Shown here one piece after another: positions 1-5,532 of a stretch of 7,040 nt of DNA. Within the stretch, counting starts at the first letter, position 1; each line of letters begins with the position of its first letter. The position numbers and the translations under genes are program-made. The DNA is from Syntrophobacterales bacterium (GTDB lineage Bacteria > Desulfobacterota > Desulfobaccia > Desulfobaccales > 0-14-0-80-60-11), in assembly GCA_020052215.1 (NCBI GenBank), contig JAGVPN010000235.1:1-7040 (forward strand), given 5' to 3'. The notes under the pieces were generated by a model. The model was not told where the DNA came from and did no database searches. It worked only from the letters and a program-made list of their open reading frames with translations.

Positions 1-4
1 CGCC

Positions 5-667
5 ATGCCCGGTTGGGGAGAACTTTTTGCCGATCCCGTGATGCAGGGACTGAAGCCCAATCCTGAGCTCATGGACCTGATACCCGGTTGGCAGGCGGCC
101 GGCTGCCGCCGGGTTTTGGACGCCGGTTGCGGCGTGGGCCGCAACCTGTGGCCTTTGCTCCAGGCGGGGTTTAAGGTCGCGGGCGCAGATTATGACGCCC
201 AGGTGCTAAAACTCCTCCAGGCGCACCTCGCCAACTCCGCCGCCCCGGCGGTCGTAGCCGACCTGGTGCAGGCCGACCTCAACCGCCTGCCATTCTCCTC
301 CGGGGCCTTCGACCTGGTGGTATCGGTCAACGTCATCAACCACGGCGATACCGCCACCTTTAGGGACTATTGCCGGGAGTTGGACCGGGTCTTGAAAAAG
401 GGAGGGCACCTATTTATCTATACCTCCCCCCGGGAGGCCGGGGAGAGGGTGCGCCTGCCCCAAACCCGGGAACTGGAACCCGGCACTCTGGTGGACATCG
501 CCACCCCGGACGGCGCCATGGTGCACCATTTCCCCACCCCGGCAGAACTCCGGGAGCAGTTTCCCCGGTTTGCAGTGCACCGGCAGGAGATCATCTGGGC
601 CCCTATCCCGTTTATGAATAACGTGGAGCTGCCCCAACTCATTTTTTGGGGAGAAAAGGGGGGGTAG
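5..667 (+). CDS. Class I SAM-dependent methyltransferase (substrate unknown)
   Basis: This encodes a 220-residue Rossmann-fold methyltransferase that would transfer a methyl group from S-adenosylmethionine to an unidentified acceptor in the cytoplasm. Motif I is clear at residues 37-47 (VLDAGCGVGRN). An acidic residue ends strand 2 at D62 (GADYD), D91 sits in the motif II region (QADLNRLPF), a strand follows at 103-113 (DLVVSVNVINH), and the post-motif signature LKKGGHLFIYT lies at 130-140. The pattern resembles the Methyltransf_11/25 group found in small-molecule methyltransferases. Nothing in the C-terminal part (about 145-220) points to a substrate. The ATG is only 4 bases from the window edge, no ribosome binding site is visible and the frame is open upstream, so the true start may lie outside. 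The high GC content matches the downstream metabolic genes and contrasts with the AT-rich cassette that follows. The family call is firm; the specific function is unknown. Confidence 0.85.
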   Translation: MPGWGELFADPVMQGLKPNPELMDLIPGWQAAGCRRVLDAGCGVGRNLWPLLQAGFKVAGADYDAQVLKLLQAHLANSAAPAVVADLVQADLNRLPFSSGAFDLVVSVNVINHGDTATFRDYCRELDRVLKKGGHLFIYTSPREAGERVRLPQTRELEPGTLVDIATPDGAMVHHFPTPAELREQFPRFAVHRQEIIWAPIPFMNNVELPQLIFWGEKGG

Positions 668-827
668 CTTTCAGATAGATACCACATCGCCTGAAGGGCA
701 GAATATACCAGGCGTTAGGCTTAGGGTAATGATTGCTTGAAATGCCCCTTGGCCAGCGAACTCCTAAGTTCTGCGGGTATTTTAAGGAGACCGATTCATC
801 CCTTTATAGCTTTCACCCGAAATTTCT

Positions 828-857
828 TTGACACACGTTCTTGCATGATGATATCAT
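828..857 (+). promoter_or_regulatory. Near-consensus sigma-70-type promoter for the hicA-like operon
   Basis: A perfect -35 box TTGACA lies at 828-833. An 18-base spacer separates it from TATCAT at 852-857, which matches the -10 consensus in 5 of 6 positions. Transcription would be expected to start near 863-865, only 3-5 bases before the ATG at 868. This makes the upstream TTG at 841 an unlikely start, because it would precede the transcript. The promoter is the best match to consensus I noticed in the window and lies at the left edge of the AT-rich cassette. Its activity is inferred from sequence only. Confidence 0.6.
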
Positions 858-866
858 ATTTGATAT
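848..866. promoter_or_regulatory. Candidate operator: inverted repeats over the -10 box
   Basis: The stretch contains a perfect 10-bp palindrome ATGATATCAT (848-857). It overlaps a second inverted repeat, ATATCA at 851-856 and TGATAT at 861-866, separated by TATT. A direct TGATAT repeat also occurs at 849 and 861, one 12-bp step apart. These cover the -10 element and predicted transcription start. Ribbon-helix-helix antitoxins such as HicB commonly repress their own promoters by binding short repeated half-sites, so this is a natural candidate for autoregulation. AT-rich DNA produces such repeats by chance fairly often, hence the moderate confidence. Confidence 0.45.
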
Positions 867-867
867 T

Positions 868-1149
868 ATGAATCGTGAAAAACTCGATAAACTCCGCAAA
901 CGAATTGAGGAATTTCGCAAAAAGGGCGGAATTGGAAGTTCGGAGCTTGAGTCTTTGGCAAGGGCCCTTGGCAGAGTTTCCGCTAAACGAGGGAAGCATC
1001 AAACTTGGGTTAATCAGATATTTCCTGACCTTCGTCCCCTTAGTATTCCTCATCATGGATCTAAGGATCTGAACAGAATTACCGCAAACAATATTTTGGA
1101 CCAATTAGAATTAGACATAGACAAATTTGAAGAACTCATCGAGGAATAG
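868..1149 (+). CDS. HicA-like mRNA interferase toxin
   Basis: This is a 93-residue protein when started at the ATG at 868. From about residue 26 the order of elements fits the HicA double-stranded-RNA-binding-like fold: a helix with LARALGRVSAKRGKHQTWV (29-48), a strand with SIPHH (59-63), then a closing helix with ITANNILDQLELDIDKFEELI (71-91, described here by position). H44 in the RGKH motif corresponds to the catalytic histidine of HicA toxins (usually GSHH). Known HicA proteins cleave mRNA and are neutralised by HicB. Here there is an extra basic N-terminal stretch of about 25 residues, and the toxin core is divergent from textbook HicA. No Shine-Dalgarno precedes either ATG 868 or the in-frame TTG 841. 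ATG 868 is preferred because the promoter predicts a nearly leaderless transcript. The HicB homologue begins 21 bases downstream, which strengthens the call. It is less certain than its neighbour. Confidence 0.65.
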   Translation: MNREKLDKLRKRIEEFRKKGGIGSSELESLARALGRVSAKRGKHQTWVNQIFPDLRPLSIPHHGSKDLNRITANNILDQLELDIDKFEELIEE

Positions 1150-1170
1150 TGCACGGGAAGGGATATAACC

Positions 1171-1713
1171 ATGAGCAAGACAATAAAAATGCCTGAAGAA
1201 TATTTAAAAGAACCTTATTCTCGTATTCTAATTCCGGATGAGGAAAGTGGAACATATACAGCAGTAATATTAGAATTCCCCGGATGTATCGCTCAAGGGA
1301 ATACGCCACAGGAGGCTTATGAGCATTTGGAAGATGCTGCGAAAGATTGGATTGAAGCAGCGCTTGATCTTAAGCAGGAAATCCCCTCTCCATCGCAGTC
1401 GGTCTCATTTGGAGGCAGAATTTTACTTAGGTTACCGAAAAGCCTTCATCGTCAGTTAGCATTAATTGCAGAAAAAGAAGGGATTAGTTTAAACCAATTT
1501 ATTGTCTCGGCTTTAGCAGAGAAAGTCGGCGCTTTTACCTTATATGATAAATTAACTAAAAAGATGGATCAGAGAATATTTCAAGTAGCTATGAATGCTG
1601 CTGTTAGTACAATTGCAACTGATTTTACTACACGAGCATCATCAGGTGATCGGCTAAATCAACCTATAAGAATCAATAAGTTTAACATAACGGAGGTGAA
1701 ATCTAATGCCTGA
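1171..1713 (+). CDS. hicB: HicB-family antitoxin with RHH domain and C-terminal extension
   Basis: This encodes a 180-residue antitoxin of the HicB family, which binds and inactivates the HicA toxin and usually represses the operon. Residues 14-72 form the HicB RNase H-like domain: the first strand precedes GTYTAVILEFPGCIAQG (27-43), followed by the helix TPQEAYEHLEDAAKDWIEAAL. Residues 81-120 form an Arc/MetJ-type ribbon-helix-helix DNA-binding domain, with strand GRILLRLPKSLH and helix-turn-helix residues ALIAEKEGISLNQFIVSALAEKV. Residues 121-180 are an added polar segment with no family I recognise; single-domain and RHH-type HicB proteins usually end near 110-140. The SD AAGGGA at 1158-1163 is 7 bases before the ATG. 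The gene follows the hicA-like gene by 21 bases and overlaps the next gene by 8. Composition is strikingly AT-rich: the lines 1201-1260 and 1441-1500 are about one-third GC by direct count, against about 73% in 2281-2340. Confidence 0.88.
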   Translation: MSKTIKMPEEYLKEPYSRILIPDEESGTYTAVILEFPGCIAQGNTPQEAYEHLEDAAKDWIEAALDLKQEIPSPSQSVSFGGRILLRLPKSLHRQLALIAEKEGISLNQFIVSALAEKVGAFTLYDKLTKKMDQRIFQVAMNAAVSTIATDFTTRASSGDRLNQPIRINKFNITEVKSNA

Positions 1714-1972
1714 GACCAAAAGTTTAACATTTACCTACAAAGAGGTGGTAGAGGCCTTAATTCGATACAATAATCTTCATGAAGGATTATGGGGACTTTC
1801 CATTGAATTTGGTTTGGCTGCAGCAAATGTAGGCCCAGAGCCTGGTGGGGACCTTTTGCCAACAGCTATTATCCCGGTTAAAAAAATTGGGCTCACAAGG
1901 TCCAATGAACTCAATAATCTAACGGTAGATGCTGCGGAGGTGAATCCCGCGCCGAAGGCTAAAAAGAGATAG
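1706..1972 (+). CDS. Small conserved-looking protein of unknown function, third gene of the hicAB cassette
   Basis: This is an 88-residue protein that I cannot assign a function. It has no signal peptide, membrane segment or cysteine. The sequence alternates predicted helix (TYKEVVEALIRYNNLHEG, 10-27), strand (LWGLSIEFGLAAANVG, 28-43) and strand (LLPTAIIPVKKIGLTR, 50-65). A basic tail (PAPKAKKR) ends it, so it looks like a compact folded protein. It starts within the end of hicB (8-base overlap) with a strong SD, GGAGGTG at 1692-1698, 7 bases ahead. This indicates translational coupling and a role linked to the toxin-antitoxin pair, such as a third regulator, chaperone-like partner or cargo. 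The phrase IEFG-(x)n-LLPTAIIPV-(x)n-LTVDAAEVNP seems familiar from uncharacterised bacterial proteins, but I cannot confirm a family here. It is real coding sequence by context and SD. Confidence 0.75.
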   Translation: MPETKSLTFTYKEVVEALIRYNNLHEGLWGLSIEFGLAAANVGPEPGGDLLPTAIIPVKKIGLTRSNELNNLTVDAAEVNPAPKAKKR

Positions 1973-1986
1973 CGTTTTAAATTCCT

Positions 1987-2037
1987 GTTAAGCTAAGCGA
2001 ACTTGGCTATAATGCTTGTTGAGTCAAGCCGCTTAAC
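1987..2037 (+). promoter_or_regulatory. Interrupted inverted repeat enclosing a consensus -10 box
   Basis: GTTAAGC (1987-1993) and GCTTAAC (2031-2037) are perfect inverted arms. A perfect TATAAT lies between them at 2008-2013, and an inner CTTG/CAAG pair occurs at 2015-2018 and 2025-2028. The -35 candidate at 17-base spacing (1985-1990, CTGTTA) is poor, matching 3 of 6 positions. If used, transcription would begin around 2020 and give the hydrolase gene a leader of about 100 bases. It could equally be a fold in the 3' end of the cassette transcript. Confidence 0.35.
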
Positions 2038-2043
2038 CCGATC

Positions 2044-2068
2044 ATAGAAATCTCTAAATTTCTATTTT
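2044..2068 (+). terminator. Weak AT-rich stem-loop with short T run
   Basis: ATAGAAAT (2044-2051) pairs with ATTTCTAT (2058-2065) around the loop CTCTAA, and the T run reaches 2068. It lies between the AT-rich cassette and the GC-rich hydrolase gene, where a terminator would be expected. The stem contains only two G-C pairs, so it would be weak. Confidence 0.25.
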
Positions 2069-2118
2069 CAAGTATCTTCTTAATATATATCTTGCCCTTA
2101 TCACCCTGACCTCTCAAT

Positions 2119-3174
2119 ATGCCCGACCAAACCGAGCCCCCCGTCCTCTCCAAACGGCATCCAGGCCTGATGGCCTTGGTCCTGAACCGCCCCCGGGTCC
2201 TCAACACCCTCAACCGGGAGATGATCCGACTCCTGAGTCGAGGGCTGGAGGAAGCCCTGGCCGCGGCCGACGTCAGCCTGGTGGCAATCTCCGGGGCCGG
2301 GGACCGGGGCTTCTGCGCCGGGGGCGACCTCAAGGAACTGACCCAGGCGGTCCGGGAAGGGGCGGTGCACCTGGCCGACCAGTTCTTTGAGGAGGAGTAT
2401 GCCCTGGACCTGATGATCCACCAGTCCCCCAAGCCGGTGGTGGTCATAGCCCACGGCATCACCATGGGGGGCGGCCTGGGCCTGGCCGCGGGGGCGGACC
2501 TGGTCGTGGCCACCGAAGCCACCCGCATGGCCATGCCCGAAACCCGCATCGGCTTCTTCCCGGACGTCGGCGGTACGGGCTGGCTCTTCACCAAGTGTCC
2601 CCCGGGCTACCCCGAGTACCTGGCCCTGACGGGGGTTGAACTCCTGGGAACCGAATGCGTCCGGCTGGGGCTGGCCACCCACCTGGTGGAGGCGGCGCGA
2701 TTACCCGAACTGCGGGCGGCCCTTAAAAATTGCGCCGGAGAGCTTCCGGCGGATAAGTCAGGCGCGGTGGCGCATCTGGAACAGGTGTTGGCGTCCTTTG
2801 CCCGCCGAGATATTGCCCCCAACCTGGACCTCGACGCCTGGGTGGCGGCGCACTTTGCGGGCAAGAGGTCTCTTAAAGAGATCATGGCCGCCCTCAACCA
2901 GTGCAGCCTGGAGCTGACGCTCTGCCAGGACGTGTTGCGGCGGCTGGGGGAGCGCTCCCCCACGGCCATGGCCATAACCCTGCAACTGCTCCGGGCCAAC
3001 GAGGGGCGGCCTATACAAGAAGTTTTCCACCGGGAGGCCCTGGCGGCCCACTTTATGATCACCCACCCCGACTACCTCGAGGGCATCCGGGCCCGGATCA
3101 TCGACAAGGATGACCAGCCTCGCTGGCAGCCGGACACCATCGAGGCGCTGGGAGCCAGCGCGGCAGGTTTTTAA
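2119..3174 (+). CDS. 3-hydroxyisobutyryl-CoA hydrolase-like protein (crotonase superfamily)
   Basis: This encodes 351 residues, the length expected for the hydrolase (HIBCH) branch rather than the roughly 260 of enoyl-CoA hydratases. Known members hydrolyse the thioester of 3-hydroxyisobutyryl-CoA in valine degradation, and some accept 3-hydroxypropionyl-CoA. The oxyanion-hole segment GFCAGGDLKEL lies at 64-74. FFEEEYALDLMIH (89-101) is the hydrolase-type EY(x)LD motif. TMGGGLGLA (115-123) has Gly where hydratases carry the first catalytic Glu. PETRIGFFPDVGG (140-152) holds the hydrolase active-site residues E141 and D149. The C-terminal HPDYLEGIRARIIDKDDQPRW pattern (316-336) is also typical of this branch. 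An in-frame TGA at 2107 leaves the ATG at 2119 as the only plausible start, although its SD is poor. An enoyl-CoA hydratase gene follows 65 bases later, a sensible partner. Branch assignment is good; the exact substrate is inferred. Confidence 0.85.
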   Translation: MPDQTEPPVLSKRHPGLMALVLNRPRVLNTLNREMIRLLSRGLEEALAAADVSLVAISGAGDRGFCAGGDLKELTQAVREGAVHLADQFFEEEYALDLMIHQSPKPVVVIAHGITMGGGLGLAAGADLVVATEATRMAMPETRIGFFPDVGGTGWLFTKCPPGYPEYLALTGVELLGTECVRLGLATHLVEAARLPELRAALKNCAGELPADKSGAVAHLEQVLASFARRDIAPNLDLDAWVAAHFAGKRSLKEIMAALNQCSLELTLCQDVLRRLGERSPTAMAITLQLLRANEGRPIQEVFHREALAAHFMITHPDYLEGIRARIIDKDDQPRWQPDTIEALGASAAGF

Positions 3175-3186
3175 TTCAGTAGCTCA

Positions 3187-3209
3187 GTAGCACAGGCCTC
3201 TGGCCTGTG
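3187..3209 (+). repeat. REP-like unit: GTAG foot plus 8-bp hairpin
   Basis: GTAG at 3187-3190 is directly followed by a perfect stem CACAGGCC (3191-3198), loop TCT, GGCCTGTG (3202-3209). A TCAGTAGC octamer is duplicated just upstream (3176-3183 and 3184-3191), so GTAG occurs twice. There is no T run, so it is not an intrinsic terminator. It occupies most of the 65-base gap between two co-directional genes and could affect the stability of the shared transcript. Confidence 0.6.
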
Positions 3210-3239
3210 GGCAACAGGTTGATTTTCAAAGGGGAACCC

Positions 3240-4013
3240 ATGTCTTACCAAACCATTCTGTTTGACCACGAGGCCGGAGTCGCCACCATCACCTTCAACC
3301 GCCCGGACCGGCTCAACGCCTTGAACCACGAGATGCTGGCGGAGTTCAAGGACGCACTGAACCGGGTGAGCCGGGACCCCGAGATTCGGGTGCTGCTCCT
3401 CACCGGGGCCGGCCGATCTTTCATCGCCGGGGCTGACATCAGCGTTTTCCTGGAATTTGACCCCCTGGAGGCCCGGCGCTTCGCCGCCTCGGCCCACGAG
3501 ACCGGCTTTAAGCTCGAAGCCCTGGAGATACCGGTGATCGCCGCGGTTAACGGCTTTGCCCTGGGGGGCGGCCTGGAGATGGCCATGGCCTGCGATTTCA
3601 TCTACGCCGCGGACAACGCCAGGCTGGGCCAGCCGGAGATCAACCTGGGGATCATTCCCGGCTTCGGCGGCACCCAGCGCCTGTCCCGCCTGGTGGGCAA
3701 GGGGGTGGCCAAGGAAATGGTCCTTACCGGCCGCCTACTGGACGCCTCCGAGGCCAAAACCCTGGGGCTGGTGGCCCGGGTGTTCCCGGCGGACAACTTC
3801 AGGGAGGAATGTCTCAAGGTGGCCCGGGCCCTGGCCGCCAAGGGCCAAGTGTCGCTGGCGGCCGCTAAGAGCGCCATCGACCGGGGTTTCGACCTGGACC
3901 TGAGAAACGCCTGCCTCCTGGAGGTCGACAGCTTCGCCCTGTGCTTCGCCTCCCCGGACGCCCACGAGGGGGCCAGGGCCTTCCTGGAGAAGCGTCCGCC
4001 GAAGTTTTTGTAA
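3240..4013 (+). CDS. Enoyl-CoA hydratase (crotonase family)
   Basis: This is a 257-residue enzyme that adds water across the double bond of a 2-enoyl-CoA, a cytoplasmic step in fatty-acid or branched-chain acyl-CoA breakdown. The N-terminal strand NRPDRLNALNHEM (20-32) and the CoA-binding/oxyanion segment GAGRSFIAGADI (57-68) are canonical. So is AVNGFALGGGLEMAMACDF (102-120). Both catalytic glutamates are present: E113 in GGGLE and E133 in GQPEINLGIIPGFGGTQRL. The tail AHEGARAFLEKRPPKF is typical. ATG 3240 is chosen because SD AAAGGGGA (3228-3235) precedes it and the protein then matches family length. The in-frame GTG at 3207 would begin inside a repeat hairpin. It lies downstream of the hydrolase gene and probably shares its transcript. 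With that neighbour it could act on methacrylyl-CoA, but substrate choice cannot be read from the sequence. Confidence 0.93.
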   Translation: MSYQTILFDHEAGVATITFNRPDRLNALNHEMLAEFKDALNRVSRDPEIRVLLLTGAGRSFIAGADISVFLEFDPLEARRFAASAHETGFKLEALEIPVIAAVNGFALGGGLEMAMACDFIYAADNARLGQPEINLGIIPGFGGTQRLSRLVGKGVAKEMVLTGRLLDASEAKTLGLVARVFPADNFREECLKVARALAAKGQVSLAAAKSAIDRGFDLDLRNACLLEVDSFALCFASPDAHEGARAFLEKRPPKFL

Positions 4014-4024
4014 GCAGTTCCTCA

Positions 4025-4039
4025 TGGGCCTTTGGCCCA
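4025..4039. repeat. Short perfect hairpin downstream of the enoyl-CoA hydratase gene
   Basis: TGGGCC (4025-4030), loop TTT, GGCCCA (4034-4039). The stem is GC-rich but no T run follows, so it is a poor intrinsic terminator. Its size and 3-base loop resemble the other hairpin repeats nearby, but it lacks a GTAG foot on either strand. It may be a degenerate REP unit or a 3'-end stabiliser. Confidence 0.4.
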
Positions 4040-4060
4040 CCCGTAAAGCATGAAAAGATG

Positions 4061-4082
4061 TGTAGGGCGGGCACTGCCCGCC
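4061..4082 (+). repeat. REP-like unit A, copy 1 (identical 22 bp at 6125-6146)
   Basis: GTAG (4062-4065) is directly followed by stem GGCGGGCA (4066-4073), a single C, and TGCCCGCC (4075-4082). The 22 bases from 4061 recur without a mismatch at 6125-6146, while the flanking bases differ. This is direct evidence of a dispersed repeat. The GTAG-plus-hairpin form is the known recognition architecture of RAYT transposases. Confidence 0.8.
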
Positions 4083-4097
4083 GTTCTCGATCATCAA

Positions 4098-4122
4098 TTG
4101 GTGCGTAGGACGCACCCTACGT
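4098..4122 (-). repeat. REP-like unit B, inverted relative to unit A
   Basis: Read on the minus strand, GTAG (complement of 4117-4120) is followed directly by GGTGCGT, CCT, ACGCACC (complement of 4116 down to 4100), a perfect 7-bp stem. The same bases can form an alternative hairpin, CGTAGG (4104-4109) with CCTACG (4116-4121). The core is therefore 4100-4120, and its GTAG foot points away from unit A. Confidence 0.6.
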
Positions 4123-4128
4123 AAGACC

Positions 4129-4149
4129 AACCTTGAACCTTGAACCTTG
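4129..4149. repeat. Heptanucleotide tandem repeat, AACCTTG x3
   Basis: Three perfect copies of AACCTTG occupy 4129-4149, followed by a decayed fourth (AACTTTT). The array immediately follows the two REP-like units in the spacer upstream of ispG. Seven-base arrays of this kind are reminiscent of the short tandemly repeated (STRR) elements described in cyanobacteria. No coding frame uses it. Confidence 0.8.
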
Positions 4150-4219
4150 AACTTTTCAAACCGTATTTTTGGCGGCAACTTGCGTGAGGCGGCCAATTTC
4201 GTTAAAATCTGCCTTAGTT

Positions 4220-5320
4220 ATGTCTCAGCCCAAAGAAGCTATCCAGATAACGCGTAAATCCACCCGCGCCATTTTCGTCGGCCCGGTCCAGATCGGCGGC
4301 GGGGCCCCGGTGGTGGTGCAAAGCATGACCAACACCGACACCCGGGACGTTGGGGCCACTTTGGCCCAGATTCAGCGCCTGGCCGCGGCGGGCTGTGAAG
4401 TGGCCCGCCTGGCCGTACCCGATCTGAAGGCGGCCCGGGCCTTCGGAAAAATCAAGCGCGACAGTCCCCTGCCCCTGATTGCCGACATCCACTTTAATCA
4501 CCGCCTGGCTTTGGCGTCCCTTTCGGCGGGGGCCGACGCCATCCGCATCAACCCCGGCAACCTGGGGGGCGCGGCCAAAACCCGGATCGTGGTTGAGGCC
4601 TGCCAGGCGCAAGGTGTGCCCCTGCGTCTGGGGGTGAACGCCGGCTCCCTGGAGGCGGATCTCCTGGCGCAGTATGGCGCGCCCACCGCCGCCGCCCTGG
4701 CGGCCAGCGCCAGGCGCTGGGTCAAGCAGTTCGAGGACTGGGGATTTTTCAATTTTAAGATTTCCTTGAAATCCTCCGATGTGTTAACCACCGTAGCGGC
4801 GTATGAGGAACTGGCCCGCCAGACGGACTACCCCCTGCACCTGGGGGTTACCGAAGCCGGAGGCCTGATCGCCGGCACGGTGAAATCCGCTCTCGGCATT
4901 GGCCTGCTGCTGGCCCAGGGCATCGGCGACACCATGCGGGTGTCGCTGACCCGGGACCCGGTGGAAGAAGTGCGCGCCGCTTACGAGATTTTGCGGGCCC
5001 TGCACCTCCGGGAACGAGGGGTGGAACTCATTTCCTGCCCTACCTGCGGCCGCTGCCGCATCGACCTCTTCTCCCTGGCCGAGGAGGCCGAACGGCGCCT
5101 GTCGGCCGTGACCGCCCCCATCAAGGTGGCCATCATGGGCTGCGTGGTCAACGGCCCGGGGGAAGCCCGGGAGGCCGATGTGGGAATCGCCGGGGGCGCC
5201 GGAGTGGGGCTGTTGTTCAGGAAAGGCGAAGCCATGCGCCAGGTGCCGGAGAAAGACCTCCTCCGGGCCTTGCTCACGGAAGTGGCGGCCCTCACCGGCG
5301 AGGCGGTGGAGTTACCGTAA
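4220..5320 (+). CDS. ispG: 4-hydroxy-3-methylbut-2-enyl-diphosphate synthase (IspG/GcpE)
   Basis: This is a 366-residue enzyme that reductively opens 2-C-methyl-D-erythritol-2,4-cyclodiphosphate to HMBPP, the penultimate step of the MEP isoprenoid pathway, using a 4Fe-4S cluster. The N-terminal TIM-barrel half begins with RKSTRAIFVGPVQIGGGAP (12-30) and VVVQSMTNTDTRDV (31-44). It continues with LIADIHFNHRLA (86-97) and RINPGNLG (109-116). The C-terminal cluster domain supplies C273 and C276 (SCPTCGRCRIDL), C308 (GCVVNGPGE) and E315, the four ligands known for bacterial IspG. All are present. Length matches the short bacterial form. ATG 4220 aligns with the normal N-terminus, although it has no clear SD. 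An upstream in-frame TTG (4169) would add 17 unusual residues. It lies 206 bases after the hydratase gene across a repeat-filled spacer, so it may be transcribed separately. Confidence 0.98.
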   Translation: MSQPKEAIQITRKSTRAIFVGPVQIGGGAPVVVQSMTNTDTRDVGATLAQIQRLAAAGCEVARLAVPDLKAARAFGKIKRDSPLPLIADIHFNHRLALASLSAGADAIRINPGNLGGAAKTRIVVEACQAQGVPLRLGVNAGSLEADLLAQYGAPTAAALAASARRWVKQFEDWGFFNFKISLKSSDVLTTVAAYEELARQTDYPLHLGVTEAGGLIAGTVKSALGIGLLLAQGIGDTMRVSLTRDPVEEVRAAYEILRALHLRERGVELISCPTCGRCRIDLFSLAEEAERRLSAVTAPIKVAIMGCVVNGPGEAREADVGIAGGAGVGLLFRKGEAMRQVPEKDLLRALLTEVAALTGEAVELP

Positions 5321-5532
5321 AGACAGTCATTCGTTGCCCTACTTGGTTTTTTTCTCTAAAACCCGGTTTTTTGCAGGTAAATATCAGGGATACCCCCAAT
5401 TGGATTTATTTCTTCTTCTCTTATCATAAGCAACAGCCTAAGATGATTTATAATGACAACAGCGTGGAATTGTGTATCATGGCAAAATTGTATGCTCACG
5501 TAGTAATTACCGCCTAACCTGGGGAGGTTTTC
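5321..5532. other. AT-rich spacer with possible -10 box
   Basis: This 212-base spacer contains a perfect TATAAT at 5449-5454, but no acceptable -35 hexamer at 16-18 bases. A start near 5461 would leave a leader of about 70 bases before the exported-protein gene. I see no convincing terminator for ispG; AAAACCCGGTTTT (5358-5370) is palindromic but leaves too little loop for a stable G-C stem. No gene is visible. Confidence 0.3.

Noticed and set aside
688..714. CGCCTG/CAGGCG inverted pair after the methyltransferase gene
   Set aside because: Six-base arms with a 15-base loop and no T run; easily a chance match.
841..867. TTG at 841 as the start of the hicA-like gene
   Set aside because: It lies upstream of the predicted transcription start, inside the promoter spacer, and has no SD.
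796..1104. Minus-strand frame of 102 residues opposite the hicA-like gene
   Set aside because: It overlaps the HicA-like gene, has no recognisable motif, and the + strand has promoter and operon context.
2007..2594. Long minus-strand reading frames opposite the hydrolase gene (also 2101-2682, 2607-3062 and 2758-3066)
   Set aside because: They mirror a clearly recognisable crotonase-superfamily gene in GC-rich DNA; their translations are low-complexity Arg/Pro/Ser-rich with no domain.
3207..3239. GTG at 3207 as the hydratase start
   Set aside because: It falls inside the REP-like hairpin and adds 11 residues ahead of the normal family N-terminus; ATG 3240 has a good SD.
4169..4219. TTG at 4169 as the ispG start
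   Set aside because: The 17 added residues do not resemble IspG N-termini; ATG 4220 aligns with the family.
5358..5372. AAAACCCGGTTTTTT after ispG as an intrinsic terminator
   Set aside because: The G-C part of the palindrome has only one central base, so only a weak A-T stem could form around a loop.
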